A stretch of 64,000 bases of DNA, taken from positions 1 to 64,000 of the forward strand of contig CAIYVC010000116.1 of NCBI GenBank assembly GCA_903929535.1. Reading direction: 5' to 3'. Positions 8,031-16,118 of this stretch are shown here, in pieces; within the stretch, counting starts at the first letter, position 1; every line of letters starts with the position of its first letter. The position numbers and the translations under genes are program-made. Origin of the DNA: an uncultured Caulobacteraceae bacterium (GTDB lineage: Bacteria; Pseudomonadota; Alphaproteobacteria; Caulobacterales; Caulobacteraceae). The notes under the pieces are model-generated. The model saw nothing but the letters and a program-made list of their open reading frames with translations. It was not told the origin of the DNA and searched no databases.

Positions 8031-9527
8031 CTAGCCGTCCGTCCGGGCCTGCCGCACGCTGAACAGCGCCTTCAGCCACCGCCCGACCGGCTCGAAATCC
8101 CGCTGGATCCGCAGCCACGACATCCACGCCCCGGTGATGCACACCGCCGTGGTCCCGCCCAGCAGGATCCAGATGATGATGTCCCACAGCGGTCGCGCCC
8201 GCATGAAGCTGAAGTCGAAGTCGTGCAGCCCCACCCGCCAGAACCGGCTCTGGCGCCCGGTCTTGTCCACCGCCTTGACCATCCGCCCGGTCTGACCGTC
8301 CAGGTAGAAGACGGTGCCGTCCGCATCGCTCAGCCGCGCCCGGTAGGCCGGAAACGACGCCCGCCGCTCCAGGCCGCTGTAGTAGTAGTCGTCCCCCGTA
8401 TCCATCCGCTCGAAGGCAGCGATCGGCGCCTTGGCGACCTTCTTCAGCTGGCCCTGCACCTGCTCCGCCGTCAGGGGGCTCGGCTTGGCCTGATCGTCCC
8501 AGCGCACCGTCCGCCCGTCGCGGTCCGTGGCCATCAGATAGAGCTTGCCGCCGAACGGCGCCGCTTCCAGCGACACCAGGTCCCCGCCCGCCGCGCCCGG
8601 CAGCCTGCCCAGCATCGCCTTCACGTCGGCGCCCGAAATCTGCCCCGCCATCCGCGTCCGCTCGGCCCGCCCCGCGTCGCTCCTTAGGAAGCCGAACGGC
8701 CCCATGGTCAGAAGCCCGCTGAACACCCAGGTCAGCGTCAGCACCCCGAACACCAGCCCGATGATGTGGTGCCAGTAGAACCAACCGCGGTACGGCGACC
8801 AGTTCCCCGTCTTGTACCGCTTGAACTTGGCGATCCCGATGTACATCCCGATCAGCGTCAGGAAGGTGCCGATGATCGAGGTCGTCACCACCACCGTGTT
8901 CCAGGTCTGCGGGTCCTTGCGCAGCGCGGTCGGATAGAGCCAGTGCGGAATCGCCCCGAACCACGAGATCAGCCTCAGCCGCGTGGTGGTTTCCTGCACT
9001 ACCTGGCCGGTCTTCTCGGCCACATAGATCTCCGTCCCCGCCTTGTCGCCGAACACGATGTGATGCATCGGCCCCGAGCGGTTGATCCCGTCCAGCGTCC
9101 ACTGGTCCACGTCCACCACGCCCAGGTCGTTGGCGGTTCCGCCCACGCCGTTAGCCTTGGCGAAGGCCTCCGCCGTCCGCGTCACTTCCCCGGCGTCCAC
9201 GACGCCCAGCGTCCCGCCGGTGTTCAGGTCCAGAATGTCCGTCCGCCCGCCGCCCCGCTGCACCTGCAGCACCGGCCGCCCGCCCATCATCTCCAGCGAG
9301 AACCCCGCCACCTTGGCATCGTCCGCCAGCTTGATCGGCGCGTCCCCCTGCAGCTGCGTCAGCCGCAGCGGCGCCAGCGCCTTCAGCCGCGCCCCGGTCT
9401 CCAGCTTGGGATAGCTCTGGTACATCATCACGAAGCCGGACACGCACCACAGCGCCATCAGCAGCCCGACCACCACCCCGACATAGCGGTGCAGCACGAT
9501 CAGTACCTTCATGAACCCAGAATTCAT
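8031..9527 (-). CDS. PepSY-associated transmembrane protein (putative iron-siderophore reductase type)
   Basis: 498 residues. Four hydrophobic segments: ~8-35 (LHRYVGVVVGLLMALWCVSG), ~208-230, ~265-290 (YWHHIIGLVFGVLTL) and ~450-475. PepSY-like periplasmic folds lie between them (GRTDILDLNTGG; DGTVFYLDGQTGRMV). Membrane-facing histidines (LHRY, PHWLYP, WHHIIG, LHDFDF) suit heme-binding inner-membrane reductases such as FoxB/FpvG, which release iron from siderophores in the periplasm. The reductase role is inferred from the family and from the adjacent siderophore receptor. It is 77 bases downstream of the MipA gene. Confidence 0.8.
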   Translation of the reverse strand: MNSGFMKVLIVLHRYVGVVVGLLMALWCVSGFVMMYQSYPKLETGARLKALAPLRLTQLQGDAPIKLADDAKVAGFSLEMMGGRPVLQVQRGGGRTDILDLNTGGTLGVVDAGEVTRTAEAFAKANGVGGTANDLGVVDVDQWTLDGINRSGPMHHIVFGDKAGTEIYVAEKTGQVVQETTTRLRLISWFGAIPHWLYPTALRKDPQTWNTVVVTTSIIGTFLTLIGMYIGIAKFKRYKTGNWSPYRGWFYWHHIIGLVFGVLTLTWVFSGLLTMGPFGFLRSDAGRAERTRMAGQISGADVKAMLGRLPGAAGGDLVSLEAAPFGGKLYLMATDRDGRTVRWDDQAKPSPLTAEQVQGQLKKVAKAPIAAFERMDTGDDYYYSGLERRASFPAYRARLSDADGTVFYLDGQTGRMVKAVDKTGRQSRFWRVGLHDFDFSFMRARPLWDIIIWILLGGTTAVCITGAWMSWLRIQRDFEPVGRWLKALFSVRQARTDG

Positions 9528-9604
9528 GGCGCTCTCCCCCGAGACCTAGCCTCAGAGGGACTACGCGGGCGGGGTGATTATCCCTCCGCCGCTGGGGGTA
9601 GCGA

Positions 9605-10438
9605 TCACCGCCCCAGCATGAACCGCACACCCCCGGCCACCGAATACTGGTTGGCCGAGCCGGTCACCCGCACGATCGGGCTGTTCGCCGCGTCGGCCAG
9701 CAGCCGGTCGTAGTTGGCCGACAGGTCCAGCCGCCACCGGTCCCGCCACCGGTACTCCAGCGACGTCGCCAGCCCCGCCGACAGTGGCCCCGCGTTCGGG
9801 CGATAGGCCGCGTGATAGTGCTTGCTGGTCAGCGCCTCCGCCGCCGTCACCCCGAAATAGGTCGAGTTATAGTTGCCGTCCGCCAGCGCCAGGCGCGGCC
9901 CCGCCGACAGGGTGAACCGCCCCTTCTGCGTCACGAAATCCGCCGCCGTATTGACCAGCAGCCCGTCCTCGGAGAACAGCCCCTTCAGCGCCTCGGCCCG
10001 CACCCGGAACGAGGGCGTCACCCACCAGTTGACGAACCCGCCGCCCTCGCCGGCCCAGCCGATCTTGCGCATCCCGGCCAGGGCGTGACTGTCCCCCCGG
10101 TCGGGGATGAAGTTGGCCGCCGGCCCCATCGAAACATTGCCGAACTTCACGATGGTCGCGCTCGGCGAGTCGTCCGGCGCCCCGAACAGGTCGTAGTCCT
10201 CGGGCCGCACGAAGGCCACAGCCACGCTGGGGAAGGGCGCATAGTGCTTGCTGCCCTGATAGGCCGACGCCGTCGCCCCCTGCACCGTGATGCTCACCGC
10301 ATAGCCCAGCACCGTAACCGGCTCCGCCGCCCGCGCCCGCGCGCCGACAAACGCCAGCGCCACGCAACCGGCCAGCGCCGCCCGCAAGACCCGCGCCCAG
10401 CGCCAGGCCTGCTTTTTATGATGAGAAATCGTACTCAC
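9605..10438 (-). CDS. MipA/OmpV-family outer membrane protein
   Basis: 277 residues from GTG 10438, preceded by GGAGGGGAC; longer in-frame starts have no comparable ribosome site and would bury the signal peptide (RVLRAALAGCVALAFVGARARAA-E). The mature protein has the MipA/OmpV barrel pattern: GYAVSITVQGATASAY near the start, FTLSAGPRLALADGNYN, YFGVTAAEAL, LEYRWRDRWRLDLSANYDRL and a C-terminal GGVRFMLGR strand. Members are outer-membrane barrels, some scaffolding murein synthesis. Here it heads a minus-strand run leading into an iron-uptake pair, so regulation with those genes is possible but unproven. Confidence 0.85.
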   Translation of the reverse strand: MSTISHHKKQAWRWARVLRAALAGCVALAFVGARARAAEPVTVLGYAVSITVQGATASAYQGSKHYAPFPSVAVAFVRPEDYDLFGAPDDSPSATIVKFGNVSMGPAANFIPDRGDSHALAGMRKIGWAGEGGGFVNWWVTPSFRVRAEALKGLFSEDGLLVNTAADFVTQKGRFTLSAGPRLALADGNYNSTYFGVTAAEALTSKHYHAAYRPNAGPLSAGLATSLEYRWRDRWRLDLSANYDRLLADAANSPIVRVTGSANQYSVAGGVRFMLGR

Positions 10439-10694
10439 GCGTCCCCTCCACTGGGAGCCACTAGGTCCAGCCACGGACCGCTCCCTCATGACCTGCAGAC
10501 GCCGAAGCGCCCGCTTCCCACCAATGCGACATAATCGCCGGACGGAAGCGAGCGCAATCAGGCCTGCGGGGCCCCAGGGCAGTCTACGGGGTTCTACGGC
10601 CGCACTGAGGGTGATAATTGACGGTTTCCTCGGTCCGCCAAGGGCTGCCGACCTGGGCGCAGTGAGGCAGTCTTTGTCGGGGAGGACGGGCGGC
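10439..10694. other. Divergent intergenic region, mipA-like / Rieske gene
   Basis: 256 bases between two divergent starts, so it must hold both promoters. I see Shine-Dalgarno sequences at both ends (GGAGG types) but no convincing operator or hairpin. An open frame crosses it on the plus strand in phase with the oxygenase but lacks protein character. Confidence 0.4.
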
Positions 10695-11732
10695 ATGTTT
10701 CTTAAAAATTGCTGGTACGTCGCTGCGTGGGGGCATGAAGTTGCCGGCGACGGCCTGCTGTCGCGGAAGATTCTCGGCGAGCAGGTGCTGCTCTATCGCC
10801 AGCGCAATGGAGAGGCGGCCGCTCTGATCGACCGCTGCAGCCACCGGTTCGCGCCGTTGTCTAAAGGCCGGCGCGAAGGCGATTACGTACGCTGCATGTA
10901 CCATGGCCTGGTGTTCAATGCGGACGGGCTCTGTGTGGAGGAGCCCGGCAGGGATCAGCCGAGCGACAACACGTCGATCCGGTCCTACCCCCTCGTCGAA
11001 AAATACAAAATGCTCTGGATTTGGATGGGAGACGCTCAAAGGGCGGACCCGAGCCTTATCCCCGATTGTCACTGGCAGGACGACCCGGCCTGGCGCTCCA
11101 TCCCGGCCTATATCCATTACGAGGCCGACTACCGCCTCATCATGGACAACCAGCTGGATTTTTCACACCTGAGTTTCGTGCATGAAAACACGCTCGGCGG
11201 GTCGCGCAAGATCGCCGAGACCGTGCCGACGCTTGAAGCGATCGAAGGCGGTATCCGGCTTACGCGATGGTACCTCAACGAGCCGGAAATCGCTCCCTAC
11301 CTTCGAGGGGTCGTAGACCTGAAGGGCGCCATTGATCGCTGGCATATCTACGACTGGTTCACCGGCGGAAACGTGCTGAATATGGATTCCGGCAGTGCGC
11401 CGGCGGGGACCGGCGCGCCCCAGGGGCATCGCGCGCCGCAGAGTCTCCAGTTTCACGCCACGCAGTGCACCACACCAGAGGATGAGCATTGCTCTCACTT
11501 CTTCTGGACCTACGCCCACAATTTCAATTTGAACGACCCCGCGTTCACCAAGGCCTTGGCTGGCCGCATCGAGATCGGGTTCGTCGAAGACCGGGAAATG
11601 ATCGAGGCGCAGCAAAAGGTGGTGGACGTCAGCGGGGACGACAAAATGGCGTTCATCTCAGTCGATTTGGGACTGACCCAGGGGCGCCGGCTTTTGAACA
11701 GAGCGATCGCCGCCGAACAGGCCGCCAACTAG
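10695..11732 (+). CDS. Rieske 2Fe-2S aromatic ring-hydroxylating oxygenase (VanA-like alpha subunit)
   Basis: 345 residues from ATG 10695 after GGGGAGGAC. The N-terminal Rieske domain has C-S-H...C-M-Y-H (residues ~47-67), binding a [2Fe-2S] cluster. The catalytic domain has NQLDFSHLSFVHENTL (~155-170), whose histidines with a later Asp bind mononuclear iron. Length and layout fit the vanillate O-demethylase/PobA-type monooxygenases (class IA), which need a separate FMN/ferredoxin reductase; none is adjacent. The substrate is unknown. Codon use is visibly less GC-rich than neighbours (AAA, AAT, TTT, CTT common), and the gene stands alone beside a rearrangement scar, so acquisition by transfer is plausible. 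Confidence 0.88.
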   Translation: MFLKNCWYVAAWGHEVAGDGLLSRKILGEQVLLYRQRNGEAAALIDRCSHRFAPLSKGRREGDYVRCMYHGLVFNADGLCVEEPGRDQPSDNTSIRSYPLVEKYKMLWIWMGDAQRADPSLIPDCHWQDDPAWRSIPAYIHYEADYRLIMDNQLDFSHLSFVHENTLGGSRKIAETVPTLEAIEGGIRLTRWYLNEPEIAPYLRGVVDLKGAIDRWHIYDWFTGGNVLNMDSGSAPAGTGAPQGHRAPQSLQFHATQCTTPEDEHCSHFFWTYAHNFNLNDPAFTKALAGRIEIGFVEDREMIEAQQKVVDVSGDDKMAFISVDLGLTQGRRLLNRAIAAEQAAN

Positions 11733-11744
11733 CGCCGCTTCCCG

Positions 11745-11905
11745 CTACTTCTTCGGCCCATTGCTCAGCATGTGCGCGAAGAACTTGTCCCCATCGACCG
11801 GGTCGATGTTCACCTGAATGCAGCCCAGGCCCTTCTTGGGCGCCTCGCAACTCATGTGGTGCCCGAACCCGGTCGAATCCGTCTGCAGCAGGAAGTTGAC
11901 GGCCC
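11745..11905 (-). pseudogene. C-terminal fragment of an unidentified gene (5'-truncated)
   Basis: On the minus strand, about 50 codons ending in TAG read VNFLLQTDSTGFGHHMSC...VNIDPVDGDKFFAHMLSNGPKK, with natural residue variety and no plausible start. Upstream of about 11905 this frame degenerates into the antisense of another reading frame on the opposite strand. I read it as the surviving 3' end of a gene cut by a rearrangement. I do not recognise the family. Confidence 0.4.
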
Positions 11906-12444
11906 TGCTGCAAACCCGCCTGCTCAAGGACATGGACGAGGCCCGCGCCCGCGCCGCCTTCGACCGCATCCGCGAGGCCGCCATGCCGCCCGTCGCCGAT
12001 GACGACGCGGAGGAGGCCCGCCGCACCGATCCCCTCTACGTCCACAAGGCCCGCGTGGAGGCCATCGTCGAGCGCATCGCCAAAGGCAAAGCCAAGAACG
12101 ATGAGGAAAAGGTCGACCGCCTGATCCGCGAGGCCGGCGAGCGGCTCGACGACGAGGACATCTACGGCGATGTGCTGGAGCGCCCCGTGGGCGAGCTGGT
12201 CGCCCTGATCTGCCGCGACCTCGGCCTCGATCCGGACTGGACGCGTCTGGCCGAGGAGGCCTGGGCTCAGGAGGAGATCAGGATCGGGGCGGAAAGGTCG
12301 CCGTTTCTGCGGGCCGCGCCAAAACAAGAACTCTCCTTCCCCCTCGAGGGGGGAAGGGACGGGATGGGGGTGAACGCACCGCCGTCATGGATTGGATCAT
12401 TGGAGGCGCCGCCTCACTCAGCCTTTGCGTCGCCGTCGGGGTAA
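11905..12444 (+). pseudogene. C-terminal fragment of a charged alpha-helical protein (5'-truncated)
   Basis: From about 11905 the plus strand encodes a convincing helical, acidic/basic segment (LLKDMDEARARAAFDRIREAA, then KARVEAIVERIAKGKAK, GERLDDEDIYGDVLERPVGE, LGLDPDWTRLAEEAWAQEEI), with no credible start at its beginning. Its natural tail seems to stop near 12330; the frame then runs through a REP-like repeat before TAA at 12444. It meets the minus-strand fragment at nearly the same base, which suggests one breakpoint removed the 5' parts of both genes. The family is unknown to me, and an intact gene with an odd start is not excluded. Confidence 0.4.
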
Positions 12445-12485
12445 ACACCCCCACCCCCGACCCTCCCCCCTCGAGGGGGAGGGAG
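12331..12485. repeat. REP-like inverted doublet built on CCCCCTCGAGGGGGG
   Basis: Two copies of one ~40-base unit face each other. Copy A (12331-12372) has CTCC-TTCCCCCTCGAGGGGGGAA followed by a G-rich tail ending GGGATGGGGGTG. Copy B (12446-12485) is its reverse complement with few differences. Each has its own stem around CTCGAG, and ~73 bases separate them. The arrangement resembles REP doublets (REPINs). It lies just after the truncated gene and before the repeat-protein gene. Confidence 0.65.
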
Positions 12486-12534
12486 CCAGCACTATGATCT
12501 GCGCCGACGGCTCTTCATCAGCTTGCGTTGCGCC

Positions 12535-13401
12535 TTAAAGCAGCGCCCCGATCGCCGACGGAATCTGCGCCAGCTGCGCCTGCAGACCCACCAGGTCCAC
12601 CGTGGTCCCCGATCCGTGGGCGACCTCGGTATAGACACCGTTGGCCGAGGCCCCGGCGTAGAACACCTCATAGGACGTATGCGTGCCGAAGGTATGGATC
12701 GCCTCCACGAACCCGGCGGCCAGCGCCTTGAAGCTGGTGTGGCTGTCCGCCGTGTACGTCGTCGCCGTCCCCGTGGGGCCGATGTGCTGGGCCGCGGTCA
12801 CCGCGCCGCCCGCCACCGTGAACTTGGCGCGGTCGTATTCATTGACCGACAGGGCCGTGGTCGCGCTGCCCACCGGGATGAAGGTCGAGCTATGAGCGGC
12901 GACGGCATACAGGCCGCCCGCCGTGGGCTGCACGTACTTGATCGTCTCCACCGCGTTGCCCTGCACCACCGTCTCGGTGATCGCGCCGCCGCTCGTGGAG
13001 AAGGTCATCGCCGGCACGATCGGCGTGGCGTGGGTCGAGGTGTGCGTCCCCATGGTCATGGTCTGGCTCATGCCGGTCACCGCCCCGCCCGTCAGGGTGA
13101 AGCTGTAGCCGTTGGTCCCGCCGTGGCCGTTGGAGGTGGTCGGCGCGGCGATCGTCGTCGTCTCCTGCGAGACCAGGTACTGGCTGGTGCCCGCCACGAC
13201 CGAATATTTGATGACCTCGGTCGCGCTGGTTCCGGTCAGGGTCTCGGTCACCGTGCCGGTGCCCACCGCGAAGGTCGCCGTGCTCGGCAGGGTGAGGGCG
13301 TGGCTGGTCGTGCCGTTGACGGCCGCCATGCCGGTGACCTTGCCGCTGGTGATGGTGAAGGTGAAGCGCACGCCGCCGGGGGCGCCGAAAGAGCCGGTCA
13401 T
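12535..13401 (-). CDS. Thr-rich protein with three ~88-residue repeats, unknown function
   Basis: 288 residues from ATG 13401, chosen over an ATG 24 bases upstream because AGGGAAGGA lies 7 bases before it. The chain is three related units (residues ~12-96, 98-186, 189-265). Each opens with an F-T-(I/L/V)-(T/A)-G-G-x-V-T strand pair and closes with a T-E-x-x-x-x-x-x-x-E-x-I-K-Y-like strand and a V/A-rich hairpin. Composition is Thr/Gly/Ala/Val, with almost no Lys, Arg or Cys. This suggests a repetitive beta structure of adhesin or secreted type. There is no signal peptide, so export (if any) would need a type I or other signal-less route. The C-terminus is hydrophobic (AQIPSAIGALL). I do not recognise the family. 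Confidence 0.7.
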   Translation of the reverse strand: MTGSFGAPGGVRFTFTITSGKVTGMAAVNGTTSHALTLPSTATFAVGTGTVTETLTGTSATEVIKYSVVAGTSQYLVSQETTTIAAPTTSNGHGGTNGYSFTLTGGAVTGMSQTMTMGTHTSTHATPIVPAMTFSTSGGAITETVVQGNAVETIKYVQPTAGGLYAVAAHSSTFIPVGSATTALSVNEYDRAKFTVAGGAVTAAQHIGPTGTATTYTADSHTSFKALAAGFVEAIHTFGTHTSYEVFYAGASANGVYTEVAHGSGTTVDLVGLQAQLAQIPSAIGALL

Positions 13402-13591
13402 GGTTAATCCTTCCCTAATGTTCATTGAGGGAGAGACGTCATGGGGCCGCCGGGCGCCCTATGGACATTTTGACGCACCCCCTGGCTGCAGGATTGGCAG
13501 GCAGCTGCAAGCGGCGCCGTGGAGGGCCCTAGCGACTCGAAACCTTCGCCGCGCGCTCAAGCAGCCGGCAGGCGTTAGCGCAAAAAAGAAT

Positions 13592-13648
13592 CTGCCCGCG
13601 CGCACACCGGATTTCCTAAGGCAAAGCTCTCGAAACTGTCGCGGGCAG
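13592..13648. promoter_or_regulatory. Long-loop inverted repeat upstream of amn
   Basis: CTGCCCGCG (13592-13600) and CGCGGGCAG (13640-13648) are perfect 9-bp complements, 39 bases apart; the distal arm ends 17 bases before the amn ATG. As RNA it could form a stem occluding the ribosome site; as DNA it could be a paired operator. The rest of the 264-base gap shows nothing else I can name. Confidence 0.4.
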
Positions 13649-13665
13649 GCGCTATCTTCGCCGTC

Positions 13666-15132
13666 ATGACACAGCAGCAAGATCTGCCGGCGATCGTTGA
13701 CCGGCTTCAGGAACTCTACACCGCCTCGGTCCGCGACCTGCGCGCCGCGCTGAAGGCCTATCTGGAAAAGGGCGTTCGTCCGTCCGCGGCGGATCGCGCC
13801 AAGGGCCTGTTCGCCTACCCCCAGATTCAGGTCACCTATGAGCCCGAGCCCGGCTCGCCCCTGTCGCAGTCGCGCGGCGCGCGCGCCTTCGGCCGGCTGA
13901 CCGATCCCGGCGTCTACGCCCTCACCGTCACCCGCCCGTCCTTCTTCGGTCCCTATCTGATCGAGCAGCTCGGCCTGCTGGTGCGCGACTACAATGTCCA
14001 CATCAGCGTGGGGCCCTCCGAGCAGGAGATCCCTTACCCTTACGTCCTCGACTCCTCGCAGGACCTGGGCCTGGACGCCATGGCCTCGCGTGAGGTCGCC
14101 CGCTGGTTCCCCACCACCGACCTGCAGGGCATCGGCGACGAGACCGCCGACGGCATGTGGAACGCGGCGCTGGACGCCACCCGCCCGCTGGGCCTGTTCG
14201 ACGCCCTGCGCACCGACTTCTCCCTGGCGCGCCTGACCCACTACACCGGCGCCCCCGCCGAGCACGTGCAGGGCTACATCCTCTTCACCAACTACCACCG
14301 CTACGTCGACTACTTCGTCAACTGGGCCTGCGAGCAGCTGCGCGACCCCAACTCCGGCTACACCCAGCTCTCCTGCGCCGGCGGCGTGGTCGTGGGCCCC
14401 GAGACCGCCGAGCCCGAGCGGGCGGTGGCCGACGGCGCCTGGCGGCGTCACCAGATGCCCGCCTACCACCTGATGCGGCCGGACGGCACGGGCGTCTCCC
14501 TGGTCAACATCGGCGTCGGCCCCTCCAACGCCAAGACCATCACCGACCATCTGGCCGTGCTGCGGCCCCAGGCCTGGCTGATGATCGGCCACTGCGGCGG
14601 CCTGCGCGCCAACCAGACCATCGGCGACTACGTGCTGGCCCACGCCTATCTGCGCGACGACCATGTGCTGGACGAGGTGCTGCCCCCCGAAATCCCCGTG
14701 CCCGCCCTGGCCGAGGTCCAGCTGGCCCTCTACCGCGCGGCCGAGCTGGTCACCGGCGAGGACGGCGAGACTCTCAAGAAGCGCCTGCGCACCGGCACCA
14801 TCGTCACCACCGACGACCGCAACTGGGAGCTGCGCTACACCTCCTCGGCCCTGCGCTTCAGCCAGTCGCGCGCGGTGGGCATCGACATGGAGTCAGCCAC
14901 CATTGCCGCCCAGGGCTACCGCTTCCGCGTGCCCTACGGCACCCTGCTGTGCGTGTCCGACAAGCCGCTGCACGGCGAGATCAAGCTGCCGGGCCAGGCC
15001 AACAAGTTCTACGACCGCGCCATCGGCGAGCACATCAAGATCGGCATCGCCACCGTCGACCTGCTCCGCCAAGAGGGCAACCGCCTCCACAGCCGCAAGC
15101 TCCGCGCCTTCGACGAACCGCCGTTCAGGTAG
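13666..15132 (+). CDS. amn: AMP nucleosidase
   Basis: 488 residues, the usual Amn length. It hydrolyses AMP to adenine and ribose 5-phosphate in the cytoplasm, tuning adenylate pools. The N-terminal Amn-specific domain holds EPGSPLSQSRGARAFGRL and YALTVTRPSFF. The C-terminal nucleoside-phosphorylase fold has NIGVGPSNAKTITDHLAVLRP, MIGHCGGLR, AVGIDMESATIAAQGYRF and CVSDKPLHGEIK with the catalytic Asp. The ATG has only a weak ribosome site and lies just past a 9-bp inverted repeat. Its 3' end overlaps the convergent methyltransferase by 8 bases. Confidence 0.95.
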   Translation: MTQQQDLPAIVDRLQELYTASVRDLRAALKAYLEKGVRPSAADRAKGLFAYPQIQVTYEPEPGSPLSQSRGARAFGRLTDPGVYALTVTRPSFFGPYLIEQLGLLVRDYNVHISVGPSEQEIPYPYVLDSSQDLGLDAMASREVARWFPTTDLQGIGDETADGMWNAALDATRPLGLFDALRTDFSLARLTHYTGAPAEHVQGYILFTNYHRYVDYFVNWACEQLRDPNSGYTQLSCAGGVVVGPETAEPERAVADGAWRRHQMPAYHLMRPDGTGVSLVNIGVGPSNAKTITDHLAVLRPQAWLMIGHCGGLRANQTIGDYVLAHAYLRDDHVLDEVLPPEIPVPALAEVQLALYRAAELVTGEDGETLKKRLRTGTIVTTDDRNWELRYTSSALRFSQSRAVGIDMESATIAAQGYRFRVPYGTLLCVSDKPLHGEIKLPGQANKFYDRAIGEHIKIGIATVDLLRQEGNRLHSRKLRAFDEPPFR

Positions 15133-15877
15133 GCTTCGAGAAGAGGTAGAGACCGAACCCGAGGGTCTCGCGCCCCTCGGCCAGGTACAGCCTGCGCCAG
15201 CCGGCGATGCGCGCCCGCATCTCGGCGGCCTCCGGGCCGGGGTTGGCCTCGGCGTGGGCCTCGACCGCGGTGGAGTAGCGCCAAGCGTACTCGTCCCACT
15301 CCTGGTCGGATGAGACCGCGGCATAGAGCGGCGTCAGCCCCGCCGCCTCGCCCGCCTGCACATAGTCGGCATGGCTGGCGTACAGCGCCGCCACCGGCCC
15401 GACCGCCCCGCGCATCGTCGGGCTCGGGTCCTTCTTCCAGAAGCTCTCGCCCCACAGCAGCCGCCCGCCCGGCTTCACCGCCTGGGCCAGCGCCCGCAGC
15501 TGCGCCGCGTTGTCCTCAGCCCCCGGGACCAGCACCCCCGCCCCCACGCTGACCAGCAGGTCGCAGGGATAGGCCGTCGCCAGATAGTCCATCGACTCCG
15601 ACACATGGAAGCTGACCCGCCCCGCCGCCGGATGGCCCTTCAGCCGCGCCTTGGCCAGGTCCAGCATGATCGCCGAGCGGTCCACCGCCTCGACCTCCGC
15701 CCCGTACCGCTCGGCCAGGTGCAGCGCCATCGTCGCCGGCCCGCAGCCGATGTCGATCACCCGCCACCCGTGCGCCAGCCCCGACACCGCCAGCACGCGG
15801 TCCAGCGTCTCCACCGACACGGGGCTCGAGAAGTGATGGCTGGAGTGCGCCACGGCGCTGAGCTTCAGAAGGTCCAT
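15125..15877 (-). CDS. Class I SAM-dependent methyltransferase
   Basis: 250 residues. Motif I (VIDIGCGPATMALHLAERYG, ~residues 40-59) and the acidic end of beta-2 (EAVDRSAIMLDLAKARL) give a standard Rossmann methyltransferase. LLVSVGAGVLVPG and AVKPGGRLLWGESFW are motifs II-III. The C-terminal part (WDEYAWRYSTAVEAHAEANP) resembles small-molecule methyltransferases. The substrate is unknown. It converges on amn with an 8-base overlap and is monocistronic. Confidence 0.85.
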   Translation of the reverse strand: MDLLKLSAVAHSSHHFSSPVSVETLDRVLAVSGLAHGWRVIDIGCGPATMALHLAERYGAEVEAVDRSAIMLDLAKARLKGHPAAGRVSFHVSESMDYLATAYPCDLLVSVGAGVLVPGAEDNAAQLRALAQAVKPGGRLLWGESFWKKDPSPTMRGAVGPVAALYASHADYVQAGEAAGLTPLYAAVSSDQEWDEYAWRYSTAVEAHAEANPGPEAAEMRARIAGWRRLYLAEGRETLGFGLYLFSKPT

Positions 15878-16118
15878 GCGCTCAACCTACCGGGGAGCTG
15901 GGCCAGAGGGTAGGCCCCAAAAGGGAGCGCGTCCGGCTCCACCTCCCGACCCAGGCAAGCCTGGACTAGAAGGGGCGCCGGACGCGCACGGGACCTTGGA
16001 CCTCCATCCCGATCTACAGATTGACGCGTCACGCGCCGGCCCGCCAATCACCATGGCGTGAGGCCGCACCTTACGATGGCCGATAGCGTCTTCGTGATGC
16101 ACGGGGTATGGGCCAGCC
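15878..16118. other. Intergenic region upstream of pabB and the methyltransferase
   Basis: 241 bases between divergent starts. Apart from a small AGGCAAGCCT dyad near 15954 I see no repeat, RNA or operator. Short open frames here have no protein character. Confidence 0.35.

Noticed and set aside
4642-8034. 1130-codon open frame on the plus strand across two minus-strand genes
   Set aside because: It is antisense to the TonB receptor and TPR genes, has Arg/Gly/Val/Gln-biased composition and no domain. Long antisense frames are expected where third positions are mostly G or C.
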